Notes: generated by a model not told the origin, from the letters alone. 7,297 bases of DNA from Gammaproteobacteria bacterium (GCA_030620735.1 JAUXDV010000098.1:1-7297), one strand, 5' to 3'; counted from the stretch's first letter, positions 1 to 6,640 are shown. Numbers and translations are program-made.

Positions 1-672
1 GGCTCGGGCATGATTCGCCCGGATATGGCGACCATGCTGGCGTTTGTAGCCACCGATGCAAGCGTCCCGGAAGCGCTGTTGCAAACGGCCCTGCAGCAGG
101 CCGTAGAGCCAAGTTTCAACGCCATCACCGTCGACGGCGATACCTCGACCAATGACGCCTGTGTGCTGATGGCGTCTGGCTCCGGCGGCGTGACTATCGA
201 TGGCGGCAACAGCGCCCTGTTTCTCTCCGCTGTCAGGGAGGTATGCATGGAGCTTGCCCGCGCGATTGTCAGGGATGGCGAGGGCGCAACCAAGCTGGTT
301 GAAATCCAGGTTGATTCGGCGGTAACCCTGCAGGAGGCGAAAGATGTCGCCTATACCATCGCCCACTCTCCACTGGTAAAGACCGCACTGTTCGCCAGCG
401 ATCCCAACTGGGGGCGTATTCTTGCCGCAGTGGGCCGCGCCGGAATCGCTGACTTTGAGATCGACAAGGTGCGAATCTGGCTGGACGATCTCTGCATCGT
501 CACCCATGGCGGACGTGATCCCGAGTATCGTGAAGAGGCAGGACAGCAGGTCATGAACCAATCCGAGTTGACCATCCGCGTCGATCTGGGCCGTGGCGAG
601 CAGAACGCCACCATACTCACCTGCGACCTCTCCTACGACTACGTCAAGATCAATGCAGAGTACCGCACCTGA
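1..672 (+). CDS. argJ: Glutamate N-acetyltransferase / amino-acid N-acetyltransferase ArgJ, C-terminal part (5' end outside window)
   Basis: ArgJ moves the acetyl group from N-acetylornithine to glutamate in the cytoplasmic arginine pathway; bifunctional forms can also use acetyl-CoA. The frame is open from base 1, so the ATG at 10 is internal. The fragment opens with GSGMIRPDMATML. This is the family self-cleavage site, in which the proenzyme is cut between Ala and Thr and the Thr (bases 31-33) becomes the N-terminal nucleophile of the beta chain. The whole beta chain is therefore present, about 213 residues. Other family signatures are DGDTSTNDA (bases about 133-162), AHSPLVKTALFASDPNWGR and the C-terminal YVKINAEYRT, which marks the natural end. 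The alpha chain lies upstream, outside the window. The gene precedes a Nudix/ThiE-like gene, the same neighbourhood as argJ–mutT in Pseudomonas. No frameshift is seen. Confidence 0.97.
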   Translation, partial: GSGMIRPDMATMLAFVATDASVPEALLQTALQQAVEPSFNAITVDGDTSTNDACVLMASGSGGVTIDGGNSALFLSAVREVCMELARAIVRDGEGATKLVEIQVDSAVTLQEAKDVAYTIAHSPLVKTALFASDPNWGRILAAVGRAGIADFEIDKVRIWLDDLCIVTHGGRDPEYREEAGQQVMNQSELTIRVDLGRGEQNATILTCDLSYDYVKINAEYRT

Positions 673-688
673 GCGCCAGTTCTTTTTT

Positions 689-763
689 ACCACGAAAGTC
701 ACGAAAAACACGAAAGGAACACACCAGATCTCTTTTAACCACGGAACACACACCACACGGAAT
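689..763 (+). repeat. Degenerate 9-bp tandem repeats (CACGAAAnn / CACGGAAnn type)
   Basis: Starting 17 bases after the argJ stop, the sequence cycles with a period of 9: CACGAAAGT, CACGAAAAA, CACGAAAGG. A second cluster of the variant CCACGGAACACACACC follows at about 738-763. Each cluster is preceded by a T-rich stretch. The same element type, with CACGGAAnn units, returns at 1851-1928. The repeats contain no stop in one plus-strand frame, so an open frame passes through them, but the translation looks like repeat-derived noise. Similar CCACGGA/CACGAA repeats are, from general knowledge, scattered between genes in several proteobacterial genomes. Their function is not established here. Confidence 0.65.
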
Positions 764-830
764 TATCTTGTTTTCATTTTCCAGACAAACGACTGTTGGA
801 TAATCAAAAAGTTTCCATTAATCTACCAAC

Positions 831-905
831 CTCACTACTCACTACTCACTCCTGTGTCTTCCCCCTCACTCCTCACTCCTCAGTCCTCGTCCCTATTCCC
901 ACTCC
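831..905 (+). repeat. Degenerate heptamer tandem repeats (CTCACTA/CTCACTC/CTCAGTC) running into the Nudix gene
   Basis: The tract reads as 7-bp units: CTCACTA, CTCACTA, CTCACTC, then after a short break CTCACTC, CTCACTC, CTCAGTC. It is pyrimidine-rich and ends at or just before the first codons of the conserved Nudix domain (about base 905). The same unit family recurs at 4222-4334. No Shine-Dalgarno-like purine stretch is present within it. Confidence 0.65.
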
Positions 906-1846
906 ATGTCGCTGTTGCCGTGCTGCGTAATGCAGAGGGACAAATCCTGCTGTCGCGCCGCCGCGAGGGAACCCATCTCGCGGGTTTGTGGGAATTCCCC
1001 GGCGGCAAGCTGGAGGCCGGCGAATCCTTGGCCGCAGCGCTGCGGCGTGAGATCAACGAGGAGCTGGGTGTAGAGATACTTACCCACCGGCCGCTGATCC
1101 AGATCAGTCACAGCTACCCTGAAAAAGAGGTGTTTCTGGATGTGCATCTCGTCGAAGCGTGGCGGGGAACAGCAGATGGAATGGAGGGGCAGCAGATTGC
1201 CTGGGTGGCGGCAGAGGAGCTAGATGACTACCACTTGCCGTCGGCGGACAGGCCAATCGTCACAGCCATCCGTCTGCCGTCGCGTTATCTGATTACTCCG
1301 CCGCTGATCGAGGATGAATCCGTTTTTCTGCAGCAACTTGAAGCAAGCCTGCAACAGGGGATTCGCCTGCTGCAGCTGCGTCTTCCCGATTATGACAAGG
1401 AACAGCTTACGTCGCTTGCTGAAAGGGTGATGGCGCTATGCCACTCATACGGAGCGACACTGATGCTGAAAGACGAGTCGCTGGCAAGACGACTCGGCTG
1501 CGGTCTGCATCTCGACGGCCGTCAGTTGCGCGCCATGCGCAGCAGGAATTTCCCCCGGCAACAGCTGCTGGCCGCCTCCTGTCACACACAACAGGAGCTT
1601 GCTCATGCGGCATCCATCGGCGTCGATTTTGCGACCCTCTCCCCGGTCCAGCCAACAGCAACTCACCCGCAGGCGCAGCCATTGGGATGGGATCATTTTT
1701 CAGAAATGGCCACACAGGCGACACTGCCCCTCTATGCGCTGGGCGGTATGCAGGCAAACGACACACAGCAGGCATGGCGCAATGGCGCGCAGGGAATCGC
1801 TGCAATCCGCGGTCTGTTTTTCACCAAACAATTCACCAGGAAATAG
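854..1846 (+). CDS. mutT: MutT-type Nudix hydrolase fused to a ThiE/TenI-like domain
   Basis: Two-domain cytoplasmic protein of about 330 residues. Residues 18-142 form the Nudix domain, with a complete Nudix box at residues 51-73 (G-x5-E-x7-REINEELGV), including metal-binding R65, E66, E69 and E70. MutT-type enzymes hydrolyse oxidised nucleotides such as 8-oxo-dGTP. Residues 143-330 resemble thiamine-phosphate synthase (RYLITPPL, LLQLRL, GCGLHL, AASCH, SPVQPTATH, YALGGM). However, the QxRxK lysine is missing (QLRLP) and the usual GQED and TK positions are altered, so thiamine synthesis is doubtful. The fusion and its place after argJ match the Pseudomonas mutT-type gene. The start is uncertain. 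No ATG lies in frame between 653 and the conserved domain. GTG 854 is chosen because it gives a normal N-terminus, but it has no visible ribosome site. ATG 653 or 593 would overlap argJ and translate the repeats. Function is fairly sure, start is not. Confidence 0.85.
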   Translation: MSSPSLLTPQSSSLFPLHVAVAVLRNAEGQILLSRRREGTHLAGLWEFPGGKLEAGESLAAALRREINEELGVEILTHRPLIQISHSYPEKEVFLDVHLVEAWRGTADGMEGQQIAWVAAEELDDYHLPSADRPIVTAIRLPSRYLITPPLIEDESVFLQQLEASLQQGIRLLQLRLPDYDKEQLTSLAERVMALCHSYGATLMLKDESLARRLGCGLHLDGRQLRAMRSRNFPRQQLLAASCHTQQELAHAASIGVDFATLSPVQPTATHPQAQPLGWDHFSEMATQATLPLYALGGMQANDTQQAWRNGAQGIAAIRGLFFTKQFTRK

Positions 1847-1850
1847 AGAA

Positions 1851-1928
1851 ACCACGGAACACACGGAATACACGGAAATACAATAAAGAAAACTAATCAA
1901 ATTCCGTGTTGTCCGTGTGTTCCATGGT
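1851..1928. repeat. Imperfect 28-bp inverted repeat built of CACGGAAnn units
   Basis: The left arm at 1851-1878 carries three 9-bp units (CACGGAACA, CACGGAATA, CACGGAAAT). The right arm at 1901-1928 is its reverse complement at about 24 of 28 positions, with a 22-base A-rich loop. It begins 4 bases after the Nudix stop codon. It could fold as a long hairpin at the 3' end of the upstream transcript, but no T-run follows, so it is not called an intrinsic terminator. It belongs to the same element type as 689-763. No coding potential is seen in this spacer. Confidence 0.7.
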
Positions 1929-1976
1929 GAAGGAAAATCAGTGAAAAAACAGATTGCTATCAATGTGCTTGTCAGG

Positions 1977-1990
1977 TGCTATGCTATGTT
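1977..1990 (+). promoter_or_regulatory. Possible extended -10 promoter for spoT
   Basis: Two overlapping copies of an extended -10 pattern, TGCTATGCT and TGCTATGTT, lie about 30-40 bases before the spoT start. A TTGTCA at 1969-1974 is a fair -35 match but would only fit a weaker -10 (TTTACT, 1992-1997) at 17-base spacing. The spacer is AT-rich after the inverted repeat, which fits a promoter here. This is pattern matching only. Confidence 0.3.
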
Positions 1991-2018
1991 TTTTACTTCA
2001 CGATAAAATTACGCAGAC

Positions 2019-4217
2019 GTGGCGCAGCAGAATTCACCTCAACCCGGCAGGCAACTGGATATGCAGTTAGCTGAAAAAAAGAGCGACGAGCCGCGTTTTC
2101 TGGTGAGCGATCTGCTGGCCTATCTGGAGTCCTACCTGACGACCAAACAGATTCGCGAGGTCTATCGCGCCTATCTCTTCAGCGCTGATGCACACATCAA
2201 TCAAAAACGCATGTCGGGCGAGCCCTATATCTATCACCCGGTAGCCGTCGCTTATATTCTGGCGGGAATGCGGCTCGACTATAAGTGTCTGATGGCGGCG
2301 ATGATGCATGATGTCATCGAGGATACGCCGACTGCGAAAGCCGAAATCGAGGAGATGTTTGATGAAGAGGTGGCCGGGCTGGTCGATGGTGTGACCAAGC
2401 TGACGCATCTTGATTTCAGCTCCCGGGAAGAGGCGGTTGCCGCCAGTTTCCGAAAAATGATCCTCGCGATGACCCGCGATGTGCGCGTGGTGCTGATCAA
2501 ACTGGCGGATCGTCTGCACAACATGCGCACGCTGGGCGTAATGCGGCCGGACAAGGCCAGGCGCATTTCGAGAGAGACACTTGAGATCTATGCACCCATC
2601 GCAAAACGTCTGGGGATTCACCGTATTTGCGAGGAGCTTCAGGATCTGGCATTTATAGCCCATTGGCCGTGGCGCTACAGGATTCTGCAGCGTGAGGTGC
2701 GCAAGCATCATGGCAAGCAGCAGAAGGTTATCTCCGGCATTTTGACCGCGCTGCGTCGTCAACTGGTGCAGACAGACATTCCAGCCGAGGTCTTCGGCAG
2801 AGAGAAAAATCTCTACAGCATCTACCGCAAAATTGCTGATCGCAAGGTGCGGTTTGCCGATATTGCCGACGTGCTGGCATTTCGCATCATTGTGCAGTCA
2901 GTCGATGACTGCTACCGGGTGCTGGGAGTCGTGCATCATCTCTACAAGCCCAAGCCTGGTAATTTCAAGGATTATATCGCCATACCCAAATCAAACGGCT
3001 ACCAATCGTTGCATACCATTATATTTGGGCCGCACGGGGCGCCTGTCGAGGTTCAGATTCGCACCGAAGCGATGCATCGATTTGCGGAGGAGGGGATCGC
3101 TACGCATTGGGGATACAAGCATGGTGAAGAGGGCGGACGCATCGATGGCCCGAGCAGTGAATGGCTGAAAAGTTTGACGGATTTGCAGGAGGATACCGCC
3201 TCCTCGATTGAGTTTCTCGAGCATGTCAAAGTCGATCTTTTTCCGGACGAAGTCTATGTGTTTACACCCAAGGGGAAAATCATGGTGCTGCCTCGCGGCG
3301 CCACCGTGCTTGATTTTGCCTACGCGGTGCATACGGATGTCGGCAATCATTGTGTAGCTGCCCGGGTTGACAAGCGCATGGTTGCACTGCGGACGCTGCT
3401 GCGCAATGGCATGACCATCGAAATCCATGTCTCGCCGAATGTTCATCCCAATCCCAAGTGGCTGGAGTTCGTGGCGACTTCAAGGGCGCGCGCCAATATC
3501 AGGAGTTTTCTCAAACAGCTGCAGAACAGGGAGGCGGTCAACCTTGGAGCACAGCTGCTCAGCAGTGAGCTGAAGCACTACAACACCACGCTGCAGGAGT
3601 TGGGTCAACAACAGGTTGAGCAGATGTTCACAGCGCTTGGTTATGAGAACCTGGATGCATTGCAGAGCGACATTGGTTTGGGAAACCGTCCGGTGCGTTT
3701 TGTGGCCAGGCAGTTGCTGGGCGACGATGTGGCACTGGCAGGGAGGTCGCAGCAACAGGATCAGTCGTCTCTGCGGCGGGTTGCGATCGCCGGCACGGAG
3801 GGCATGGTGGTCAAGTATGCAAATTGCTGCCGCCCGATTCCAGGTGATCCGATTGTAGGTACTTTCAATCCCGGAAAAGGCGTCGTGATCCATCACTCAT
3901 CCTGTCTGAATCTCTCCAACGACCGCAGCTACAGTGACAACTGGATCGATGTGCAGTGGGAGGAGGATGTCAGAGGCGATTTTCAGGTGAAACTGCGCAT
4001 GGAGGTCAACAATAAACCGGGCGTGCTTGCTGAGACCGCAACTGTCGTGGCCGAAAGCGGCGCCAATATCGAGAGTGTGCATGCTGACGACAGCGATGGG
4101 CACTCCTCCGTGCAGGAGTTTATGCTGAGTGTCAAAGACCGCAGGCATCTTGCGCGGATCATACGCAGTCTGCGCAAGCTGCCGGCCGTGATCAAGGTGA
4201 CACGCGTCATCGCCTAA
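2019..4217 (+). CDS. spoT: Bifunctional (p)ppGpp synthetase/3'-pyrophosphohydrolase, SpoT/Rel type
   Basis: This cytoplasmic RSH enzyme makes and degrades the stringent-response alarmone (p)ppGpp. It has 732 residues, a little longer than the roughly 700 of E. coli SpoT. Domain order is complete: HD hydrolase (about 45-200) with H73, H97-D98, E101-D102, D164 and N168; synthetase (about 250-370) with GREKNLYSIYRK at 260-271, D284, GYQSLHT at 327-333 and EVQIRTE at 344-350; TGS domain (about 408-470, starting DEVYVFTPKGK); helical linker; conserved-cysteine region with C603, C604 and C629; and an ACT domain (about 655-732). The synthetase loop reads NFKD where the RxKD form typical of bifunctional enzymes is expected. 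The K and D are kept, which separates it from the ExDD of RelA. Hydrolase and synthetase residues both look intact. GTG 2019 is the first start after an in-frame stop at 2004; ATG 2061 is an alternative giving 718 residues. Neither has a clear ribosome site. The usual gammaproteobacterial neighbour rpoZ is not seen upstream. Confidence 0.96.
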   Translation: MAQQNSPQPGRQLDMQLAEKKSDEPRFLVSDLLAYLESYLTTKQIREVYRAYLFSADAHINQKRMSGEPYIYHPVAVAYILAGMRLDYKCLMAAMMHDVIEDTPTAKAEIEEMFDEEVAGLVDGVTKLTHLDFSSREEAVAASFRKMILAMTRDVRVVLIKLADRLHNMRTLGVMRPDKARRISRETLEIYAPIAKRLGIHRICEELQDLAFIAHWPWRYRILQREVRKHHGKQQKVISGILTALRRQLVQTDIPAEVFGREKNLYSIYRKIADRKVRFADIADVLAFRIIVQSVDDCYRVLGVVHHLYKPKPGNFKDYIAIPKSNGYQSLHTIIFGPHGAPVEVQIRTEAMHRFAEEGIATHWGYKHGEEGGRIDGPSSEWLKSLTDLQEDTASSIEFLEHVKVDLFPDEVYVFTPKGKIMVLPRGATVLDFAYAVHTDVGNHCVAARVDKRMVALRTLLRNGMTIEIHVSPNVHPNPKWLEFVATSRARANIRSFLKQLQNREAVNLGAQLLSSELKHYNTTLQELGQQQVEQMFTALGYENLDALQSDIGLGNRPVRFVARQLLGDDVALAGRSQQQDQSSLRRVAIAGTEGMVVKYANCCRPIPGDPIVGTFNPGKGVVIHHSSCLNLSNDRSYSDNWIDVQWEEDVRGDFQVKLRMEVNNKPGVLAETATVVAESGANIESVHADDSDGHSSVQEFMLSVKDRRHLARIIRSLRKLPAVIKVTRVIA

Positions 4218-4221
4218 AAGA

Positions 4222-4334
4222 TAGTAGCGAGGACTGAGTCGTGAGGTTGGTTGTAGTTACTCAGTCCTCAGTACTCGTTACTCAGTCCTATCCCTTCCTC
4301 GCTACTCATGTCTCGCTACTCATGTCTCGCTACT
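4222..4334. repeat. Heptamer/14-bp tandem repeats with inverted pairs between convergent genes
   Basis: This fills almost the whole 121-bp gap between the ends of spoT and the minus-strand unknown gene. Right side: a 14-bp unit CTCGCTACTCATGT at 4298-4311 and 4312-4325, plus a partial third to 4334. Middle: CTCAGTC/CTCAGTA/CTCGTTA heptamers (about 4260-4288). Left side: the same units inverted. GAGGACTGAGT (4229-4239) pairs exactly with 4259-4269 as an 11-bp stem with a 19-base loop, and AGTAGCGAGGA (4223-4233) pairs exactly with 4296-4306. The alternative stems could end transcription from both sides, but no T-run follows the hairpins. Confidence 0.75.
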
Positions 4335-4338
4335 ATTT

Positions 4339-5091
4339 TCATTCTGGATTATCGATAATATCGGCTGCCAACGCCTGCAGCTCCTGAACCCTTTGCCGCA
4401 ACGCCGCTTCATCCGGAGTGGAGTCTGTTGTCCCTGTATCACTCTCCTGAGGCGTATCTGATGCCTCAGGCGCTGCATTATCTGCATCCGGGGCAGCCTC
4501 CTGAGAGCCGTCGAAGCCCCACTCTGCAGCGCTCTGTTTCAGTGACTCGGGATCATGCCCAGGCGCGTTCTGTTGCGGAGTATCGATTTCAGCGGCAGTA
4601 TCAGCGTCAGCCTCCTGAGGAGTGGATGTCTCATCAGGCGGGGTTCTCTGTGGATCTGAAGCAGCAGCCTGAGAGCCGTCGAAGCCCCATTCTGCATCAC
4701 TCTGTTTGAGTGTTTCGGGATCATGCGCTAGTGCGTTCGCTTGCGTAGCGTCACTCTCGGTTGTGGTGCTCTCCTGTGGCGCATCGGACTCTTCAGGTTC
4801 TGTACTTTCTGAAATCGGAGCTTTCTCTACCGCTTTCTCTATCGATTTTTCTGCTGTTTGCTTCACCGTTTGCGCTACTGATTTCGGGGAATCCGTTTCG
4901 CTAGTCGTTGTACTCTCCGAAAGCTGCTGAGAAACCTGCTGCTCAGCAACAGGAGCTGATGCTGTTTTCTCCTCGCTTTGGACCGGTTTTGAGCCGGCTA
5001 ACCCGGTCATTTCAATGAGATCGGGGCGGATCAGAAGTGCGACGGCGGCAATGATCACCAGTAGGAGTAGAATGCGGATCAATCCAAACAT
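4339..5091 (-). CDS. Hypothetical membrane-anchored acidic protein with two HDPE-LKQS-AEWGFDGSQ motifs
   Basis: I do not recognise this family. The protein has 250 residues. Residues 2-21 form one hydrophobic helix (GLIRILLLLVIIAAVALLI), most likely an uncleaved inner-membrane anchor with the rest in the periplasm, though the topology is inferred. Residues about 35-225 are low-complexity, rich in E, D, S, T, Q, A and P, and probably disordered, with a short Lys/Glu helix-prone patch near 70-90 (VKQTAEKSIEKAVEKA). Two near-identical motifs sit at 123-141 and 179-197, exactly 56 residues apart. Residues 228-250 (EAALRQRVQELQALAADI..) look like a terminal amphipathic helix. ATG 5091 is chosen because an AGGAA lies about 8 bases upstream and the membrane segment follows at once. 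The frame stays open back to 5304, but that extension would overlap ubiC on the other strand. It is transcribed away from ubiC and toward spoT. Confidence 0.75.
   Translation of the reverse strand: MFGLIRILLLLVIIAAVALLIRPDLIEMTGLAGSKPVQSEEKTASAPVAEQQVSQQLSESTTTSETDSPKSVAQTVKQTAEKSIEKAVEKAPISESTEPEESDAPQESTTTESDATQANALAHDPETLKQSDAEWGFDGSQAAASDPQRTPPDETSTPQEADADTAAEIDTPQQNAPGHDPESLKQSAAEWGFDGSQEAAPDADNAAPEASDTPQESDTGTTDSTPDEAALRQRVQELQALAADIIDNPE
4501..4725 (-). repeat. Internal direct repeat in the unknown gene, 168-bp period
   Basis: The 57-base blocks 4501-4557 and 4669-4725 match at about 51 of 57 positions and encode the two copies of the 19-residue HDPE…WGFDGSQ motif. The intervening linker codons are much less alike, though both linkers have a STPQE/DTPQE-like end. 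The exact 56-codon offset indicates one in-frame duplication, with the motif kept and the linker free to drift. Confidence 0.85.
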
Positions 5092-5125
5092 GCGGGGATT
5101 CCTGAGAGGTTGAAGAATTATTTGC

Positions 5126-5134
5126 ATTTTAGCA
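5126..5134 (-). promoter_or_regulatory. Possible extended -10 promoter for the minus-strand unknown gene
   Basis: On the minus strand the bases read TGCTAAAAT: a TGn extension followed by TAAAAT, five of six to the sigma-70 -10 consensus. It would give a start about 35 bases before ATG 5091. No good -35 is seen at 17 bases, which is tolerated by extended -10 promoters. The divergent spacer is 110 bp to the ubiC ATG. Confidence 0.35.
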
Positions 5135-5156
5135 TGAGGTGGGGATGTCGCGGCTA

Positions 5157-5165
5157 TGCGATAAT
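5157..5165 (+). promoter_or_regulatory. Possible extended -10 promoter for ubiC-ubiA
   Basis: TGCGATAAT shows a TGn extension followed by GATAAT, five of six to the -10 consensus, about 37 bases before the ubiC ATG. No convincing -35 is present. Together with the minus-strand candidate it makes a back-to-back promoter pair in this spacer. Pattern match only. Confidence 0.4.
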
Positions 5166-5201
5166 ATTTATATGAAAAGAAACCCTGTAATAATCTGAGT
5201 G

Positions 5202-5771
5202 ATGTCGGTTTTTGATGCGCGCTGGATGCCTCAGTCACAACTGCGTTACGCCTGCGCCGATCGCTCTCTTTACGGCTGGTTGTCTGATAACAGCTCATTG
5301 ACACAACGACTGATCGAACACTGCAGCGGTAAATTTGAGGTCAGGGTCAGAGGAGAGAGATGGAAGGCGCCGCTGCTTTCGGAATCGAGACTGCTTGGCA
5401 TCAGGGCTGGTGAGTACGTGATGGTGCGGGAGGTCGAGCTGCTGTGCAACGGAATTCCACATGTCTATGCCAGAACTCTTATCCCGAAAAGCAGTCTCAC
5501 CGGCAGGGCGAGCCATTTGCAGAGTCTTGGCAGCAAGCCGCTCGGAGCACTGTTGTTCAGCGATCCTACAACCAGGCGTAGCGCGATCGAGTATGCCAGA
5601 CTACTGGCGAGTCATCGTCTCTACCAGTGGGCGATGAGCTCGATGAGAGAGGTTGAGAAAGAGATAGGGAGTGAGCTTTGGGGTCGGCGCACACTCTTCT
5701 GTTATGCCGGCAAGCCTTTGTTAGTTAATGAGATATTTCTGCCTGCAATGTGTGAACACAAACAGCGATGA
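5202..5771 (+). CDS. ubiC: Chorismate--pyruvate lyase UbiC
   Basis: Soluble enzyme that removes pyruvate from chorismate to give 4-hydroxybenzoate, the first committed step of ubiquinone synthesis. It has 189 residues, slightly longer than the roughly 165 of E. coli UbiC. The family pattern is clear: MVREVELLC with the active-site Arg (residue 76), ARTLIPKSSLTG, LGSKPLGALLF, WGRRTLF and GKPLLVNEIFLP with the active-site Glu (residue 177). The extra length is mainly a longer helical segment before WGRR (about residues 125-160). ATG 5202 is preferred over the GTG directly before it (5199); no strong ribosome site serves either. The stop overlaps the ubiA start by 4 bp, so the two are one transcription unit, probably with coupled translation. 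Confidence 0.94.
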   Translation: MSVFDARWMPQSQLRYACADRSLYGWLSDNSSLTQRLIEHCSGKFEVRVRGERWKAPLLSESRLLGIRAGEYVMVREVELLCNGIPHVYARTLIPKSSLTGRASHLQSLGSKPLGALLFSDPTTRRSAIEYARLLASHRLYQWAMSSMREVEKEIGSELWGRRTLFCYAGKPLLVNEIFLPAMCEHKQR

Positions 5772-6631
5772 GTGAAATCCCGCAATCACGCCTGTCACTC
5801 TACAGCGAGTTGATTCGGCTGAATCGCCCGATTGGCATCCTGCTGCTGCTGTGGCCGGGATTATGGGCGCTGTGGATCGCCGGTGAAGGAGAACCATCCT
5901 GGTGGATCGTGCTTGTTTTTATCGCAGGAACGACACTCATGCGCTCGGCGGGATGCGCCATCAATGACTATGCCGACAGGAATCTGGACGGGCATGTGCA
6001 GCGCACCAGTCAGCGGCCGATTGCCAGCGGACGGGTATCGCCGCGTGAAGCCCTGATGGTGGCGGCACTGCTGGCGCTGCTGGCATTTCTACTGGTGCTG
6101 CTGCTGAATAACAAGACCATTTTGATGTCCTTCGTGGCAGTTACTCTGGCCGCACTCTACCCCTTTATGAAGCGCTACACGCACATGCCTCAGCTGGTGC
6201 TTGGCATGGCGTTTGGATGGGCGATTCCGATGGCGTTCACGGCGTTGCAAAACCAGGTGCCGGCCGTTGCCTGGGTGCTGTTTGCCGCGACGGTTATCTG
6301 GGCGTTGATTTATGACACCATGTATGCGATGGTTGATCGTATTGACGACCTGAAAGTGGGCATCAAATCGACGGCGATATTGTTCGGTAGTGCTGACCGT
6401 CTGATCATCGGGCTGTTGCAGTTGCTGATGCTGGGGTTGCTGTTGTGGGCCGGGTTACTTGCAGGCAGGGAAAGCTGGTACTGGCTTGGAGTTGGCGCGG
6501 CAGCGCTGCTGTTTCTCTATCAGCAGTGGTTGATTCGAGAACGTGATCCTGACGCCTGTTTCAAGGGTTTTCTGAATAATAATTATGTGGGAATGGCCCT
6601 CTTTGCAGGAATATTCCTGGATTACTTTTAA
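5768..6631 (+). CDS. ubiA: 4-hydroxybenzoate polyprenyltransferase UbiA
   Basis: Inner-membrane enzyme that attaches the polyprenyl tail to 4-hydroxybenzoate, using the product of UbiC next to it. It has 287 residues, the normal family size. The first Mg-binding motif is INDYADRNLD at residues 65-74 (N66, D67, D70, D74), followed by TSQRPIASGRVS. The second is YDTMYAMVDRIDDLKVGIKS at 182-201 (D183, D190, D193, D194). Several strongly hydrophobic helices (for example 24-38, 95-113, 118-131, 165-181 and 212-232) fit the multi-helix bundle of the family. The ATGA overlap with ubiC and the lack of an own ribosome site suggest translational coupling. The C-terminus NNYVGMALFAGIFLDY is typical. Confidence 0.97.
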   Translation: MSEIPQSRLSLYSELIRLNRPIGILLLLWPGLWALWIAGEGEPSWWIVLVFIAGTTLMRSAGCAINDYADRNLDGHVQRTSQRPIASGRVSPREALMVAALLALLAFLLVLLLNNKTILMSFVAVTLAALYPFMKRYTHMPQLVLGMAFGWAIPMAFTALQNQVPAVAWVLFAATVIWALIYDTMYAMVDRIDDLKVGIKSTAILFGSADRLIIGLLQLLMLGLLLWAGLLAGRESWYWLGVGAAALLFLYQQWLIRERDPDACFKGFLNNNYVGMALFAGIFLDYF

Positions 6632-6640
6632 AAAAAGTTT

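Noticed and set aside
593..853. Long N-terminal extension of the Nudix protein from ATG 593 or 653, overlapping argJ
   Set aside because: The extension would read the argJ 3' end out of frame and then translate repeat DNA. Neither ATG has a ribosome site, and MutT-type proteins normally start a few residues before the first strand.
831..905. CRISPR array
   Set aside because: The units are 7 bp and directly abutting, with no 25-40 bp repeats separated by unique spacers and no cas genes.
1438..1896. 152-codon plus-strand open frame overlapping the ThiE-like domain
   Set aside because: It is a shifted-frame shadow of a clearly conserved coding region and its end runs into repeat DNA.
2067..2762. 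231-codon minus-strand open frame inside spoT
   Set aside because: It is antisense to the conserved HD and synthetase region, has no recognisable domain, and is explained by codon bias of spoT.
4428..4930. Plus-strand open frames opposite the unknown gene
   Set aside because: They are Ser/Val- or Pro/Arg-rich shadows of the low-complexity acidic coding strand with no ribosome site; the minus-strand frame has the anchor helix, motif repeat and ribosome site.
5092..5304. 71-residue N-terminal extension of the minus-strand unknown gene
   Set aside because: It would overlap the start of ubiC on the opposite strand and cover the likely divergent promoters. ATG 5091 has a ribosome-site match and a membrane anchor right after it.
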